A stretch of DNA of 10,240 nt from JAXGRD01 sp050946655 (GTDB lineage: Bacteria > Bacillota > Clostridia > Peptostreptococcales > Anaerovoracaceae), in the NCBI GenBank assembly GCA_050946655.1, contig JBMNVE010000065.1, positions 1-10,240 on the forward strand, read 5' to 3'. Numbering within the stretch: the first letter of the stretch is position 1; the number at the start of each line of letters is the position of its first letter. Shown here in pieces: positions 1-7,438 of this stretch. Under the pieces are notes generated by a model. It did not search any database and was not told the DNA's origin. It saw only the letters and a program-made list of their open reading frames with translations. The position numbers and the translations under genes are program-made.

Positions 1-10
1 GGGGGTAAAG

Positions 11-964
11 GTGTCTATAAAAGGAAATGTGTTCAACATCCAGTACTATACCATCCATGACGGGCCCGGGATCCGGACGGAATTATTCTTGAAGGGGTGT
101 CCGTTAAGTTGTCGGTGGTGCGGCAATCCGGAAGGCATAGGAGAGGAGATCCAACTAGGGGTATACAGCAGCAAATGCCTCTCGCAAGAAAAGTGCAATC
201 TCTGCAAGGGCGTATGTCCTACCGAGGATGCACTGCAGTTTTCAGAAGGAAAGCTAACATTCATCCATTACGATAGTTGCACAAGATGCATGGCCTGCGT
301 GGAGGCTTGTCCCTCCGAGGCAATCAAAAAATGGGGAGGCTGGATCACTGTGGAAGAAGCCATGAAGAAAATCCGCCGTGATAAAGGTTACTATCAACGT
401 TCCGGCGGAGGAGTGACGGTTTCCGGTGGAGAGCCTTTGATGCAAGCGGATTTTGTGGCCGAACTCTTTCGAGCATGTAAGGAAGAGGGGATATCCACAT
501 GTTGTGAAACTTGTCTTTACGCCTCCTGGGAGAAGATAGAGAAGATCCTTCCTTGGACGGATATCTTCCTAGCGGATATCAAGCATAGCGATACAGAGAT
601 CCACAAGAAATATACAGGTGCCGGGAACCGGCTCATCCTGGAGAACCTGGAGAAATTGGCGAAAAAACAGAAGGAAATCATTATCCGCATCCCGGTGATC
701 CCCGGGGTCAATGATACTCAGGCCAACATGGAAAAAATTGCCGACTTTATTCATAAGGACCTGGATGGGAAGATTAAATCGCTGCAGCTGCTCAGTTTCA
801 TGCGGTTGGGGGAAGAAAAGTACATGTCGCTAGGGAGGGATTACCCAATGGAGGGCCTGACCTTTGACCGAGAGGCTTTTCAAGAACGGATTGCTGGATT
901 TGCCGAGTACTTCAATAGTCGCGGGATCCACTGCCTGGTGGGTACGAAAGAGAAGAATAAGTAA
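11..964 (+). CDS. Glycyl-radical enzyme activating protein (radical SAM activase)
   Basis: This 317-aa cytoplasmic iron-sulfur enzyme should use S-adenosylmethionine to abstract a hydrogen from the C-terminal glycine of its partner, the glycyl-radical enzyme encoded 12 bp downstream. Seen in the sequence: the radical SAM triad C30-x3-C34-x2-C37 near the N-terminus, the family-typical start (VFNIQxYTIHDGPGIRT), two four-cysteine ferredoxin-type clusters (C56/C62/C65/C69 and C90/C93/C96/C100), and the SAM-binding GGEP at 139-142. The two extra clusters are usual for activases of the CutD/HpdA/BssD type and absent from the shorter PflA. The GTG start at 11 is chosen because a GGGGG ribosome site lies at 1-5 and the conserved N-terminus begins there. 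The promoter must lie upstream of the window. The class is secure; the specific pathway depends on the partner's substrate. Confidence 0.95.
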   Translation: MSIKGNVFNIQYYTIHDGPGIRTELFLKGCPLSCRWCGNPEGIGEEIQLGVYSSKCLSQEKCNLCKGVCPTEDALQFSEGKLTFIHYDSCTRCMACVEACPSEAIKKWGGWITVEEAMKKIRRDKGYYQRSGGGVTVSGGEPLMQADFVAELFRACKEEGISTCCETCLYASWEKIEKILPWTDIFLADIKHSDTEIHKKYTGAGNRLILENLEKLAKKQKEIIIRIPVIPGVNDTQANMEKIADFIHKDLDGKIKSLQLLSFMRLGEEKYMSLGRDYPMEGLTFDREAFQERIAGFAEYFNSRGIHCLVGTKEKNK

Positions 965-976
965 AGTAGGGGGAAG

Positions 977-3502
977 ATGATGAATAAACAGAAACATACA
1001 ACGGCGTGCGGATGCGAGAGCTTCGATCAAACCTATAGCGTAGGCTATGAGGTGGGTCATGGAGATTGGTCTCCCTATCCCAGGGTGAATCGCTTGCGCC
1101 AGACGTTCCTGGACCGGGAGTTCAATATCGACATTGAGCGGTGTAGAAATGTTACCCAGGCTTACCGGGAATATGAAGGTAGTACAGCAATGAAACGATG
1201 TGCCAAAGCCTTCGAAAAGATTTTGATGAATGCAAGCCTGGAAATTTATGATGAAGATTTGATTTTAGGAGAAATTGCTGCCCCGGCAAAGGCATCTCCT
1301 CAGTACCCGGAATTCTCCGTGAACTGGATGCTCCACGAAGCCTTACATGAGCCATTTGAACAGCGGGAGCACGATCAGTTCTATTTTGCCTGCGATGAGG
1401 ACCGTGAAGAGTTCATTGACCTTTGCAACTGGTGGAAGGGAAAGGCTGTAGACGATCAGGTGAACCTCTACTTAGATGACGAACAACTCAAGGGTTCTCA
1501 GACCGGAAAAAAGATATTCCAGACCAACTTGTACCACTACGGTGGAGTTGGGCATCTGGTCATGAATTACGAGAAGCTCCTGCGCCTTGGTTACGATGGG
1601 ATTATCGAGGAAGCAAAGGAGGGGATGGAAGGCCTCTCCAAGAAGGATCCTCACTTTTTTGAAAAGCGGGACTTTTATCAAGCTGTAATCATCTGTCATG
1701 AAGCTGCAAAAAAATATATCGGTAGATATGCAGACTTGGTAGAGAAACGTGCAAAAGATGAGATGGACCCAAAGCGAAAGCGGGAGCTGACCATGATGGC
1801 GGATAACTGCCGTCAGGTTGCGGGTGGCCCGGCAAAGAGCTTTTGGCAGGCTTTGCAGTTGTTCAATTTTGCAACGACCATGACACAAATCGAAAGCAAC
1901 GGTCACTCGATTTCTTACGGCAGGATGGACCAGTGGCTGTATCCTTACTATGAGGCAGATATGAGGGAGGGGACGATAAAGAAGGAATTCGCTCAGGAAC
2001 TGCTAGAGGTGACTTATGTAAAAATGAACAACCCCACAAAGATCAGAGATGGGGGGACGGCGAAGGTTCGCCAAGGCAGAGGTTTCGGCGGAGAATGTTT
2101 GACCATCGGCGGGGTAGATAAAGAGGGCAAGGACGCAACCAATGATTTGACCATGATGCTTCTAGATGCGTCCGTCCACACCAGGATGATGTGCCCTTGG
2201 CTACTGGTGCGCATGCATGAAAACACCCCGTATGAGGTCAAGGTCAAGACGGCGGAGTGCATCCGTGCCGGATACGGGCATCCGAAAATCTTCAACGATG
2301 CGCCGACCATCAAGGCCATGATGCGAAAAGGTATGAGCTTGGAAGAGGCAAGAGACTATGCTGTCGTCGGTTGCGTGGAGCCCAACCTGCCCGGAAGGGA
2401 ATATGGTTGGCATGATGCCTCTTACATCAATGCGGTGAAGTTCATGGAGATGGTCCTCAACGGAGGAAGATGTCTGGACTGCGGGCCTCACTGCGTCAGG
2501 TGGGAAAGGTGCGGTGCCTTAGGAGAGCGGTTAGGACCTGACACGGGAAGCCTTGAAACCTACCGGAGTTTTGAAGAGGTATTGGAGAGCGTGGATAAAC
2601 AGTTCGACTACTGGTGCGATCAGATGTGCAGCACGCTGAATACTATTGATAAAGCCCATAGAGATCGAAAGCCTCTACCCTATGCCTCGGCCTTCTTCGA
2701 AGGTTGCCTGGAAAAGGGAGTTGACCTGAGCGCAGGAGGGGCGATCTATAACGGGATCGGACCTCAAGTCAGCGGCATTGCTACATGTGCGGATACTCTT
2801 GCAACCATCAAACAGCTGGTGTTTGATGAGAAAAAATATACGGGAGCACAGCTTCTCCAGGCCGTAAAAGATAACTGGGAAGGTCACGATATCCTTTATG
2901 CCTTGGTCAATAGCTCCAAGGTGCATCACTATGGCAACGACGATGACTATGCGGACGAATTATTTAAATTTATGTTTGAGTGCTACTGTGGGAATTTGGC
3001 AGGGCGAAAAACCATCCGCGGCGGGGAGTTCACCCCGGGGGTGTACTCGGTAAGCGCCAATGTGGGCATGGGCCTCAATACCAACGCATCCTTGGATGGG
3101 CGTAAGTCCGGTGAGGCAATCTCGGATAATATGGGCCCGGTCCATACGGATGCTGCAGCTCATGACGTAAACGGTCCAATTGCCATCGCTCACTCTATTG
3201 CAAAAGTCGACCATAGTTTAGCGACCAACGGTACCCTGTTAAATCTGAAATTCCCTCAAGAAGCGGTGGAGGGAATAGAGGGCAGGGACAACCTGATCAG
3301 CTTCATCGATGAATATCTTTCCGGGGGAGCGATGCACGTGCAGTTTAATATTATGAGTTCGGAGACAATGAAGGCAGCCCAAAAGAATCCTGAGGAATAC
3401 AGGGATATGTTGGTAAGGGTTGCCGGTTACAGTGCCTACTTTGTGGAGCTGGGAGAGGCACTGCAAAAGGACTTGATCCAGCGCACGGACCTATCTTTTT
3501 AA
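977..3502 (+). CDS. Glycyl-radical enzyme, glycerol/diol-dehydratase-like, substrate unproven
   Basis: This 841-aa cytoplasmic enzyme of the pyruvate formate-lyase superfamily is post-translationally activated by the upstream activase. The catalytic thiyl residue is C466 in the GCVEP motif with E468, and the glycyl radical is G817 in RVAGYSAYF, 24 residues from the C-terminus. GCVE is typical of the dehydratase/lyase branch (glycerol dehydratase, CutC, HypD, IslA) rather than PFL. H193, H310, S311 and D480 match, with near-constant numbering offsets, the glycerol-binding residues I recall for Clostridium butyricum glycerol dehydratase (H164, H281, S282, D447), so a polyol or diol substrate is my inference. 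An oddity is a cysteine cluster C499/C502/C506/C512 in an apparent insertion after the active-site loop. The ribosome site AGGGGG at 968-973 sits 3 nt before ATG 977 and 6 nt before the in-frame ATG at 980, so translation may start at 980. It forms an operon with the activase. Another lyase or decarboxylase activity is possible. Confidence 0.92.
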   Translation: MMNKQKHTTACGCESFDQTYSVGYEVGHGDWSPYPRVNRLRQTFLDREFNIDIERCRNVTQAYREYEGSTAMKRCAKAFEKILMNASLEIYDEDLILGEIAAPAKASPQYPEFSVNWMLHEALHEPFEQREHDQFYFACDEDREEFIDLCNWWKGKAVDDQVNLYLDDEQLKGSQTGKKIFQTNLYHYGGVGHLVMNYEKLLRLGYDGIIEEAKEGMEGLSKKDPHFFEKRDFYQAVIICHEAAKKYIGRYADLVEKRAKDEMDPKRKRELTMMADNCRQVAGGPAKSFWQALQLFNFATTMTQIESNGHSISYGRMDQWLYPYYEADMREGTIKKEFAQELLEVTYVKMNNPTKIRDGGTAKVRQGRGFGGECLTIGGVDKEGKDATNDLTMMLLDASVHTRMMCPWLLVRMHENTPYEVKVKTAECIRAGYGHPKIFNDAPTIKAMMRKGMSLEEARDYAVVGCVEPNLPGREYGWHDASYINAVKFMEMVLNGGRCLDCGPHCVRWERCGALGERLGPDTGSLETYRSFEEVLESVDKQFDYWCDQMCSTLNTIDKAHRDRKPLPYASAFFEGCLEKGVDLSAGGAIYNGIGPQVSGIATCADTLATIKQLVFDEKKYTGAQLLQAVKDNWEGHDILYALVNSSKVHHYGNDDDYADELFKFMFECYCGNLAGRKTIRGGEFTPGVYSVSANVGMGLNTNASLDGRKSGEAISDNMGPVHTDAAAHDVNGPIAIAHSIAKVDHSLATNGTLLNLKFPQEAVEGIEGRDNLISFIDEYLSGGAMHVQFNIMSSETMKAAQKNPEEYRDMLVRVAGYSAYFVELGEALQKDLIQRTDLSF

Positions 3503-3559
3503 GGTAGGAAGATCTTAGTGTATAGCCGGTATTGTTGCAAAACATCAGCAAATTAGTCT

Positions 3560-3601
3560 TTGACTCATCTGCAATTTCGGGTGTATCTTAATAGAAGATA
3601 C
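3560..3601 (+). promoter_or_regulatory. Putative promoter with dyad operator before the EamA transporter gene
   Basis: A -35-like TTGACT (3560-3565) and a -10-like TATCTT (3584-3589) are 18 bp apart. A perfect inverted repeat, GTATCTT-AATAG-AAGATAC (3583-3601), covers the -10 and the predicted start of transcription near 3596. This position fits a repressor site; the repeat is not followed by a T run, so it is not a terminator. The 3503-3603 gap holds no other clear element and no terminator for the glycyl-radical-enzyme operon. The promoter call rests on consensus matching by eye. Confidence 0.4.
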
Positions 3602-3627
3602 GTATGAGAACACCTGAAAGGATATTT

Positions 3628-4557
3628 ATGATAAGCCAATTACTCCACTCCAAAAAAGTGATCTATGTTCTGATGACCTTATTGGTCTTCATGTGGGGAA
3701 TGGAGTATATTGCGGCAAAGTCAGCATTGGATGCAATCAAACCGCTGTCTTTAGTTTGCATCAAGTACTGTGTTGGCCTTGTGCTTTTGATGATTGTCAA
3801 GACGATCGTAGATAGGAGGTTCCCTCTGAAGGTTAGGGATATACCTCTGCTGCTTGTGTGCTCCCTCTTTGGTGATGTGATCTATTTTGGATCGGAATAT
3901 GCTGCCATGTCATACCTGCCGGTGTCAGTGATCACCATCATTCTGGCCTTTGTTCCGTGCGTTTCGATTTTCATTGAAATGGTGCGATACAAAAATAAAC
4001 CGACGGGAGGGATCCTCCTTGGAGTACTTGCGTCAGTTGTGGGAGTTGCCTTGGTGATCGGTGCCGATGTGGAAGAACTGTTCCAGGGCAAATACATTGG
4101 TTATCTTCTTGCCTTCGGGGCTGTCATCTGCTGGAACATCTACAACTTTCTCACAAAGGATTTATCGGAGAAGTACAGTCCATTGGACTTGACGATCTTG
4201 CAGCAGGTCTGTGCCATCCTCCTTGTGCTCCCCTATGCCATTAAGAATTTACCGGAGGCTGAAATCATTACGCCGAGTGTTGTGACCGGAGTATTATATT
4301 TGGGCATCATCAGCGCATTTATCGGATTTTTGATTTATATCAAGGCCATAGATGTGATCGGGCCTACCCCATGCGCGCTGTATTCCAATTTTCTGCCGGT
4401 AACATCCACCTTTTTTGGCTGGATAATACTGGGTGAATATGTTTCTCCTACCCAGATATTAGGTGGAGTGACCGTCATTGCTGCCGGTGCTTTTGTGATT
4501 CACAAGAAGGGCAAAGAGGAAGATCTTAACCGCAGAAAGCATGAATTGCGAGCATAA
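3628..4557 (+). CDS. EamA-family (drug/metabolite transporter superfamily) permease
   Basis: This is a polytopic inner-membrane carrier of 309 aa with about ten hydrophobic segments arranged as two EamA repeats (roughly residues 12-140 and 155-285). Family hallmarks are the first-helix sequence FMWGMEYIAAKSAL and the end of the second repeat (LPVTSTFFGWIILGEYVSPTQ followed by a glycine-rich last helix), then a charged tail. The frame is open from an ATG at 3604, but I prefer the ATG at 3628: GAAAGG (3616-3621) lies 6 nt before it, while 3604 directly follows the inverted repeat and has no ribosome site. The product ends 30 bp before the MFS gene, so the two are probably co-transcribed. Substrates of this family range from amino acids to nucleosides and metabolites and cannot be read from the sequence; association with the glycyl-radical pathway is inferred only from position. 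Confidence 0.88.
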   Translation: MISQLLHSKKVIYVLMTLLVFMWGMEYIAAKSALDAIKPLSLVCIKYCVGLVLLMIVKTIVDRRFPLKVRDIPLLLVCSLFGDVIYFGSEYAAMSYLPVSVITIILAFVPCVSIFIEMVRYKNKPTGGILLGVLASVVGVALVIGADVEELFQGKYIGYLLAFGAVICWNIYNFLTKDLSEKYSPLDLTILQQVCAILLVLPYAIKNLPEAEIITPSVVTGVLYLGIISAFIGFLIYIKAIDVIGPTPCALYSNFLPVTSTFFGWIILGEYVSPTQILGGVTVIAAGAFVIHKKGKEEDLNRRKHELRA

Positions 4558-4587
4558 AAGTCGGTTTTGTGGTATGCTTGACGGACG

Positions 4588-5802
4588 ATGAATAAGAGAA
4601 TAGCATTATTTTTAACAGCAATGGCATTGACTGCAATCAGTTTGAGAGGGCCTATCGCCTCGGTGGGGTCTTTGATTGAGTCCATGGAACCGGATTTGGG
4701 GGTATCCAAAGGTTATCTGGGGTTTATCACGACCCTTCCTCTTTTAGTTTTTGCTGCCAGCTCTGTCGTGATCCCCAAATTTGCCAACAAAATGGGCCAT
4801 ACGAGGATACTGACCCTTGGTATGATTTTGCTGGCCATAGGTTGTGTGGGGAGAGTTTTTGCGGGCTACTATGTGGTGCTGATGGGGACGTTGCTGGTAG
4901 GGGTAGGGATATCCGTGGGCAATGTTCTTCTTCCCGCTGTGATCAAGGAAAACATGCCTCTGAAAATCGGGATAGCTACGGCCCTATACATGTGCTTTCA
5001 AAGCACGGCGGCTACGGCAGGGGCAGGATTTAGCTATCCTATGGCAGTTTCCGCTGATTTGGGATGGAGAGCCGTGCTGGCCATGTGGGCCATTCCTGCT
5101 GCTTTGGCAGCGATGGCTTGGATCGCATTTGCCCGGCGCAATGAAGGGCATAGCCCGGCCCTTAGAAACAAAAGTGAAATGAGAATATCCAACGGGGAAA
5201 CCCTGTGGAAATCAAAATTGGCCTGGTTCATCACCATCATCATGGGCGTTCAATCGGTCAACTACTACTGTATCACCGCCTGGCTTCCCAGCATCCTGGA
5301 GGATACAGGAATGAGTTTTCAAACGGCAGGATATGTGGCATCCGCCTTCCAGTTGTTTTCTCTTCCCGCAACTTTTGCGGCGCCGATCATCATTGCCCAT
5401 ACGCACAATAAGATCATGCCTGCGGTCATGTCAGGGGTGTTTTATTTGATCGGCATACTGGTTCTCATGGTCACGAGCAATATCGCAGTTATTTTGATCG
5501 GTCTCTTTGCCTTGGCATCGGGAGGAGGAGCAAGCTTTGCATGGGTAGTGGCCATGATCGCAGTTGTCTCTAAGGACAGCAATGAGGCAACACGGCTATC
5601 GGGGATGTCCCAAAGCATCGGATATCTCATGGCGGCCGTTGCCCCGACTCTGGCCGGCTTCTTGTTTGATATGACCGGTGGTTGGATGTCGGTAATGCTT
5701 CTAATCACCGTAACCTCTTTGTTGATTATTTTCTTTTCCATCGCTACAGGGAGAGTTCTAAAGGGAGAAGATACTCCTATTAAGTCGGGAACAGCAGAAT
5801 AA
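4588..5802 (+). CDS. MFS transporter, CynX/NimT type
   Basis: This 404-aa major facilitator superfamily protein has about twelve membrane helices with a central cytoplasmic loop near residues 180-210. The first helix holds SLRGPIASVG, resembling the N-terminal R-x-P signature of the cyanate/2-nitroimidazole transporter (CynX/NimT) group, and PKFANKMGHTR (63-73) is a motif-A-like loop between helices 2 and 3. The length is normal for the group. An in-frame stop at 4579-4581 precedes the ATG at 4588, so the start cannot be further upstream; the ribosome site (GACGGACG just before the ATG) is weak, which may mean translational coupling to the permease 30 bp upstream. Cyanate transport is not implied: no cyanase or nitroreductase gene is nearby. 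With the EamA gene it forms a two-transporter unit adjacent to the glycyl-radical operon. Confidence 0.85.
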   Translation: MNKRIALFLTAMALTAISLRGPIASVGSLIESMEPDLGVSKGYLGFITTLPLLVFAASSVVIPKFANKMGHTRILTLGMILLAIGCVGRVFAGYYVVLMGTLLVGVGISVGNVLLPAVIKENMPLKIGIATALYMCFQSTAATAGAGFSYPMAVSADLGWRAVLAMWAIPAALAAMAWIAFARRNEGHSPALRNKSEMRISNGETLWKSKLAWFITIIMGVQSVNYYCITAWLPSILEDTGMSFQTAGYVASAFQLFSLPATFAAPIIIAHTHNKIMPAVMSGVFYLIGILVLMVTSNIAVILIGLFALASGGGASFAWVVAMIAVVSKDSNEATRLSGMSQSIGYLMAAVAPTLAGFLFDMTGGWMSVMLLITVTSLLIIFFSIATGRVLKGEDTPIKSGTAE

Positions 5803-5810
5803 TAGAAAAA

Positions 5811-5842
5811 ATGACAAAAGAAGCAAAAGTGTAATATTACAC
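5811..5842 (+). promoter_or_regulatory. 14-bp perfect palindrome over a possible promoter
   Basis: GTGTAATATTACAC (5829-5842) is a perfect dyad in the 63-bp gap after the MFS gene. It contains TAATAT (5832-5837), a possible -10, with ATGACA (5811-5816) as a possible -35 at a short 15-bp spacing; TATTAC (5835-5840) at 18 bp is an alternative. Without a loop or T run it is unlikely to be a terminator. The 11-mer GTAATATTACA recurs at 7781-7791 in front of the surface protein gene, supporting a protein-binding site. Confidence 0.45.
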
Positions 5843-5865
5843 CAAAAGGCAAGAGGTGTGAGGAA

Positions 5866-6115
5866 ATGCCCAGAGAAGAATTTATTCAACAGGTCAATAA
5901 ATTAGCAAAACTGGTTCGTACGGAATATGGGATACATAAGGATCAAGGGTAGAGAACTGGCCACATCCTTAATGGTAAGATTCTCTTGGCGCCAGAGGAT
6001 GATCTACTACCTCTTTTGGGCTGCCTACGGGATGGAAGTAGAGGTGGCAGGCTTTGAAGAATTTTTCAAAGCTCCGCTAATGACTTGGCTGTTTGAAAGC
6101 GGGCTTCCATGGTAA
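5866..6115 (+). pseudogene. Small gene apparently broken by a frameshift, unknown function
   Basis: An ATG at 5866 with a good ribosome site (AGAGGTG, 5852-5858) opens a 28-codon frame that stops at TAG 5950-5952. The neighbouring frame, open from 5906 to a stop at 6113-6115, encodes a protein-like stretch rich in aromatic residues (for example RQRMIYYLFWAAYGMEVEV), but its first ATG at 5927 has no convincing ribosome site. Joining the two by one extra base between 5906 and 5949 would give about 82 aa, from MPREEFIQQVNKLAKLV to the C-terminal FESGLPW. I do not recognise the product. It sits directly before the radical SAM gene and would share its transcript. Alternatives are two unrelated small frames, a genuine 28-aa leader peptide, or a sequencing error. 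Confidence 0.35.
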
Positions 6116-6146
6116 TATAGGAGTATGACAGATCAAAAGGAAAAGG

Positions 6147-7310
6147 ATGATTCAAATGAGTGGAGATACATTTAAAGTTGGGCCGATTCGGCCACCAAGC
6201 GAAGCCAATAGCCTGCTTCTGCAGGTGACTGAGAACTGCTCTTGGAACAAGTGCAAGTTTTGCATGCTCTACAAGGGCCACGCTTTCCGTACACGGCCGG
6301 TAGATGAAATCAAGGCGGATATCGATGTGATGGCAGGATACCGAGATATGATTTTGGCCCATGAGCACAATGGGGTATTGGACGAAGAAGCCTTGAACAG
6401 GGATTTTCATGCCCTGCCCTCTTTTGATGCCAAGATGAACTATCAGATGGTCTTCACGTGGCTGACCCAGGGAGGGAGAGAAGCGATATTTCTCCAGGAT
6501 GCCAATACCATAGTATTGCGTCCGGAATGGCTGGTGGATATTGTCAGCCATATCAAGAAGAACTTTCCGGAACTGAACCGGATCACCTCTTATGGCAGGG
6601 CGGATGCCCTTGCTCGAATTTCCCTGGAGGACATGAAAAGGATCAGGGAAGCGGGACTGGATCGCATCCACTCCGGGTTTGAATCGGGATCGGACAATGT
6701 GTTAAAACTCATCGATAAAGGAGTCACCCAAGAGCAAGAGATATTGGGCGGCCAAAAGGTGAAAGAGGCGGGAATGGAACTGTCCATATATTTCATGCCC
6801 GGCGTGGGAGGAAAGGAGTACTCCCAGGAGAATGCCACTGAGACGGCAAAGGTGATCAATGCCATCGATCCGGACTTTGTTCGGCTGCGGACCTTTGTGC
6901 TACGGACCGGCTCTCTTATGGATGACCTGCGCAAAGAGGGGAAATACCGAGAGTGCACGGACATGGAAAAACTCTTGGAAATCAGAGAACTGGTTGCCAA
7001 CATAGATACCCATAAGGTTAAGGGCAGACTGACCAGCGATCACATCATCAATCTTCTTCCCCGGGTGGAAGGAAGGATGGACCGTGACCTTCCCGGCATT
7101 TTGGAATACATAGACGGGTTCTTGCAACTTCCCCGGGAAGAGCAGAAGATATTCCAACTGGCCAGACGGATGGGATCTTCCCTGGACTACAAGGATGTGA
7201 AAAGGCTGAGATCGGACAAGTTGGAGGAACTGCGCAAGATCGTTGCTTCAGCACCCGACGGAGAAAAGTGGGAAGAGCTCCTTCACACATACATGGATAG
7301 ATATATATGA
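6147..7310 (+). CDS. Radical SAM protein of the Elp3/MiaB/NifB-fold superfamily (COG1032-like), function unknown
   Basis: This 387-aa cytoplasmic iron-sulfur protein has its cluster cysteines at C31, C36 and C39 (CX4CX2C, in ENCSWNKCKFC) rather than the usual CX3CX2C. After the cluster come HSGFESGSDNVLKLIDKG (175-192) and YFMPGVGG (215-222), typical of the TIM-barrel core shared by B12-type radical SAM and Elp3/MiaB-like proteins. The opening PIRPPSEANSLLLQVTENC is one I associate with a conserved but uncharacterised radical SAM family. No B12-binding domain, TRAM domain or SPASM cysteine cluster is seen; the C-terminal third (about 270-387) is charged and helical. ATG 6147 has AAAGG at 6136-6140; ATG 6156, with AAGG at 6143-6146, is an alternative. 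A terminator follows immediately. The superfamily is secure, the reaction is not known. Confidence 0.88.
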   Translation: MIQMSGDTFKVGPIRPPSEANSLLLQVTENCSWNKCKFCMLYKGHAFRTRPVDEIKADIDVMAGYRDMILAHEHNGVLDEEALNRDFHALPSFDAKMNYQMVFTWLTQGGREAIFLQDANTIVLRPEWLVDIVSHIKKNFPELNRITSYGRADALARISLEDMKRIREAGLDRIHSGFESGSDNVLKLIDKGVTQEQEILGGQKVKEAGMELSIYFMPGVGGKEYSQENATETAKVINAIDPDFVRLRTFVLRTGSLMDDLRKEGKYRECTDMEKLLEIRELVANIDTHKVKGRLTSDHIINLLPRVEGRMDRDLPGILEYIDGFLQLPREEQKIFQLARRMGSSLDYKDVKRLRSDKLEELRKIVASAPDGEKWEELLHTYMDRYI

Positions 7311-7311
7311 G

Positions 7312-7350
7312 TCAGGGAGGGCGGTGCCCTCCTGATTTTATGAATTTTTT
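7312..7350 (+). terminator. Rho-independent terminator after the radical SAM gene
   Basis: TCAGGGAGGGC (7312-7322) pairs with GCCCTCCTGA (7326-7335) around a GGT loop, with one bulged G. TTTTATGAATTTTTT follows (7336-7350). It begins 2 bp after the stop codon at 7308-7310, so it ends this transcription unit. Confidence 0.85.
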
Positions 7351-7408
7351 GATTCTGTACCAAATTTTGAGGTGGGCTGAAAACTCAGAGCACAAATAAG
7401 TTTTTTTG

Positions 7409-7438
7409 ACGAGCAGATTGACTGCTCGTTAGTTTTTT
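7409..7438 (+). terminator. Second terminator-like hairpin
   Basis: ACGAGCAG (7409-7416) and CTGCTCGT (7422-7429) form a perfect 8-bp stem with a 5-nt ATTGA loop, followed by TAGTTTTTT to 7438. It lies about 60 bp beyond the first terminator with no gene between them. It may be a backup terminator, or the end of a short or lost transcription unit. Confidence 0.6.

Noticed and set aside
1472..1906. Minus-strand open frame (144 codons) inside the glycyl-radical enzyme gene
   Set aside because: It is antisense to conserved enzyme sequence, with no ribosome site or recognisable product.
4588..5802. Cyanate utilisation locus suggested by the CynX-like transporter
   Set aside because: No cyanase or carbonic anhydrase gene is nearby, and the CynX/NimT family covers many substrates.
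6066..6671. Long open frame on the minus strand (201 codons) opposite the radical SAM gene
   Set aside because: It lies antisense to a well-supported coding region, has no recognisable domain, and overlaps by far more than real neighbouring genes do.
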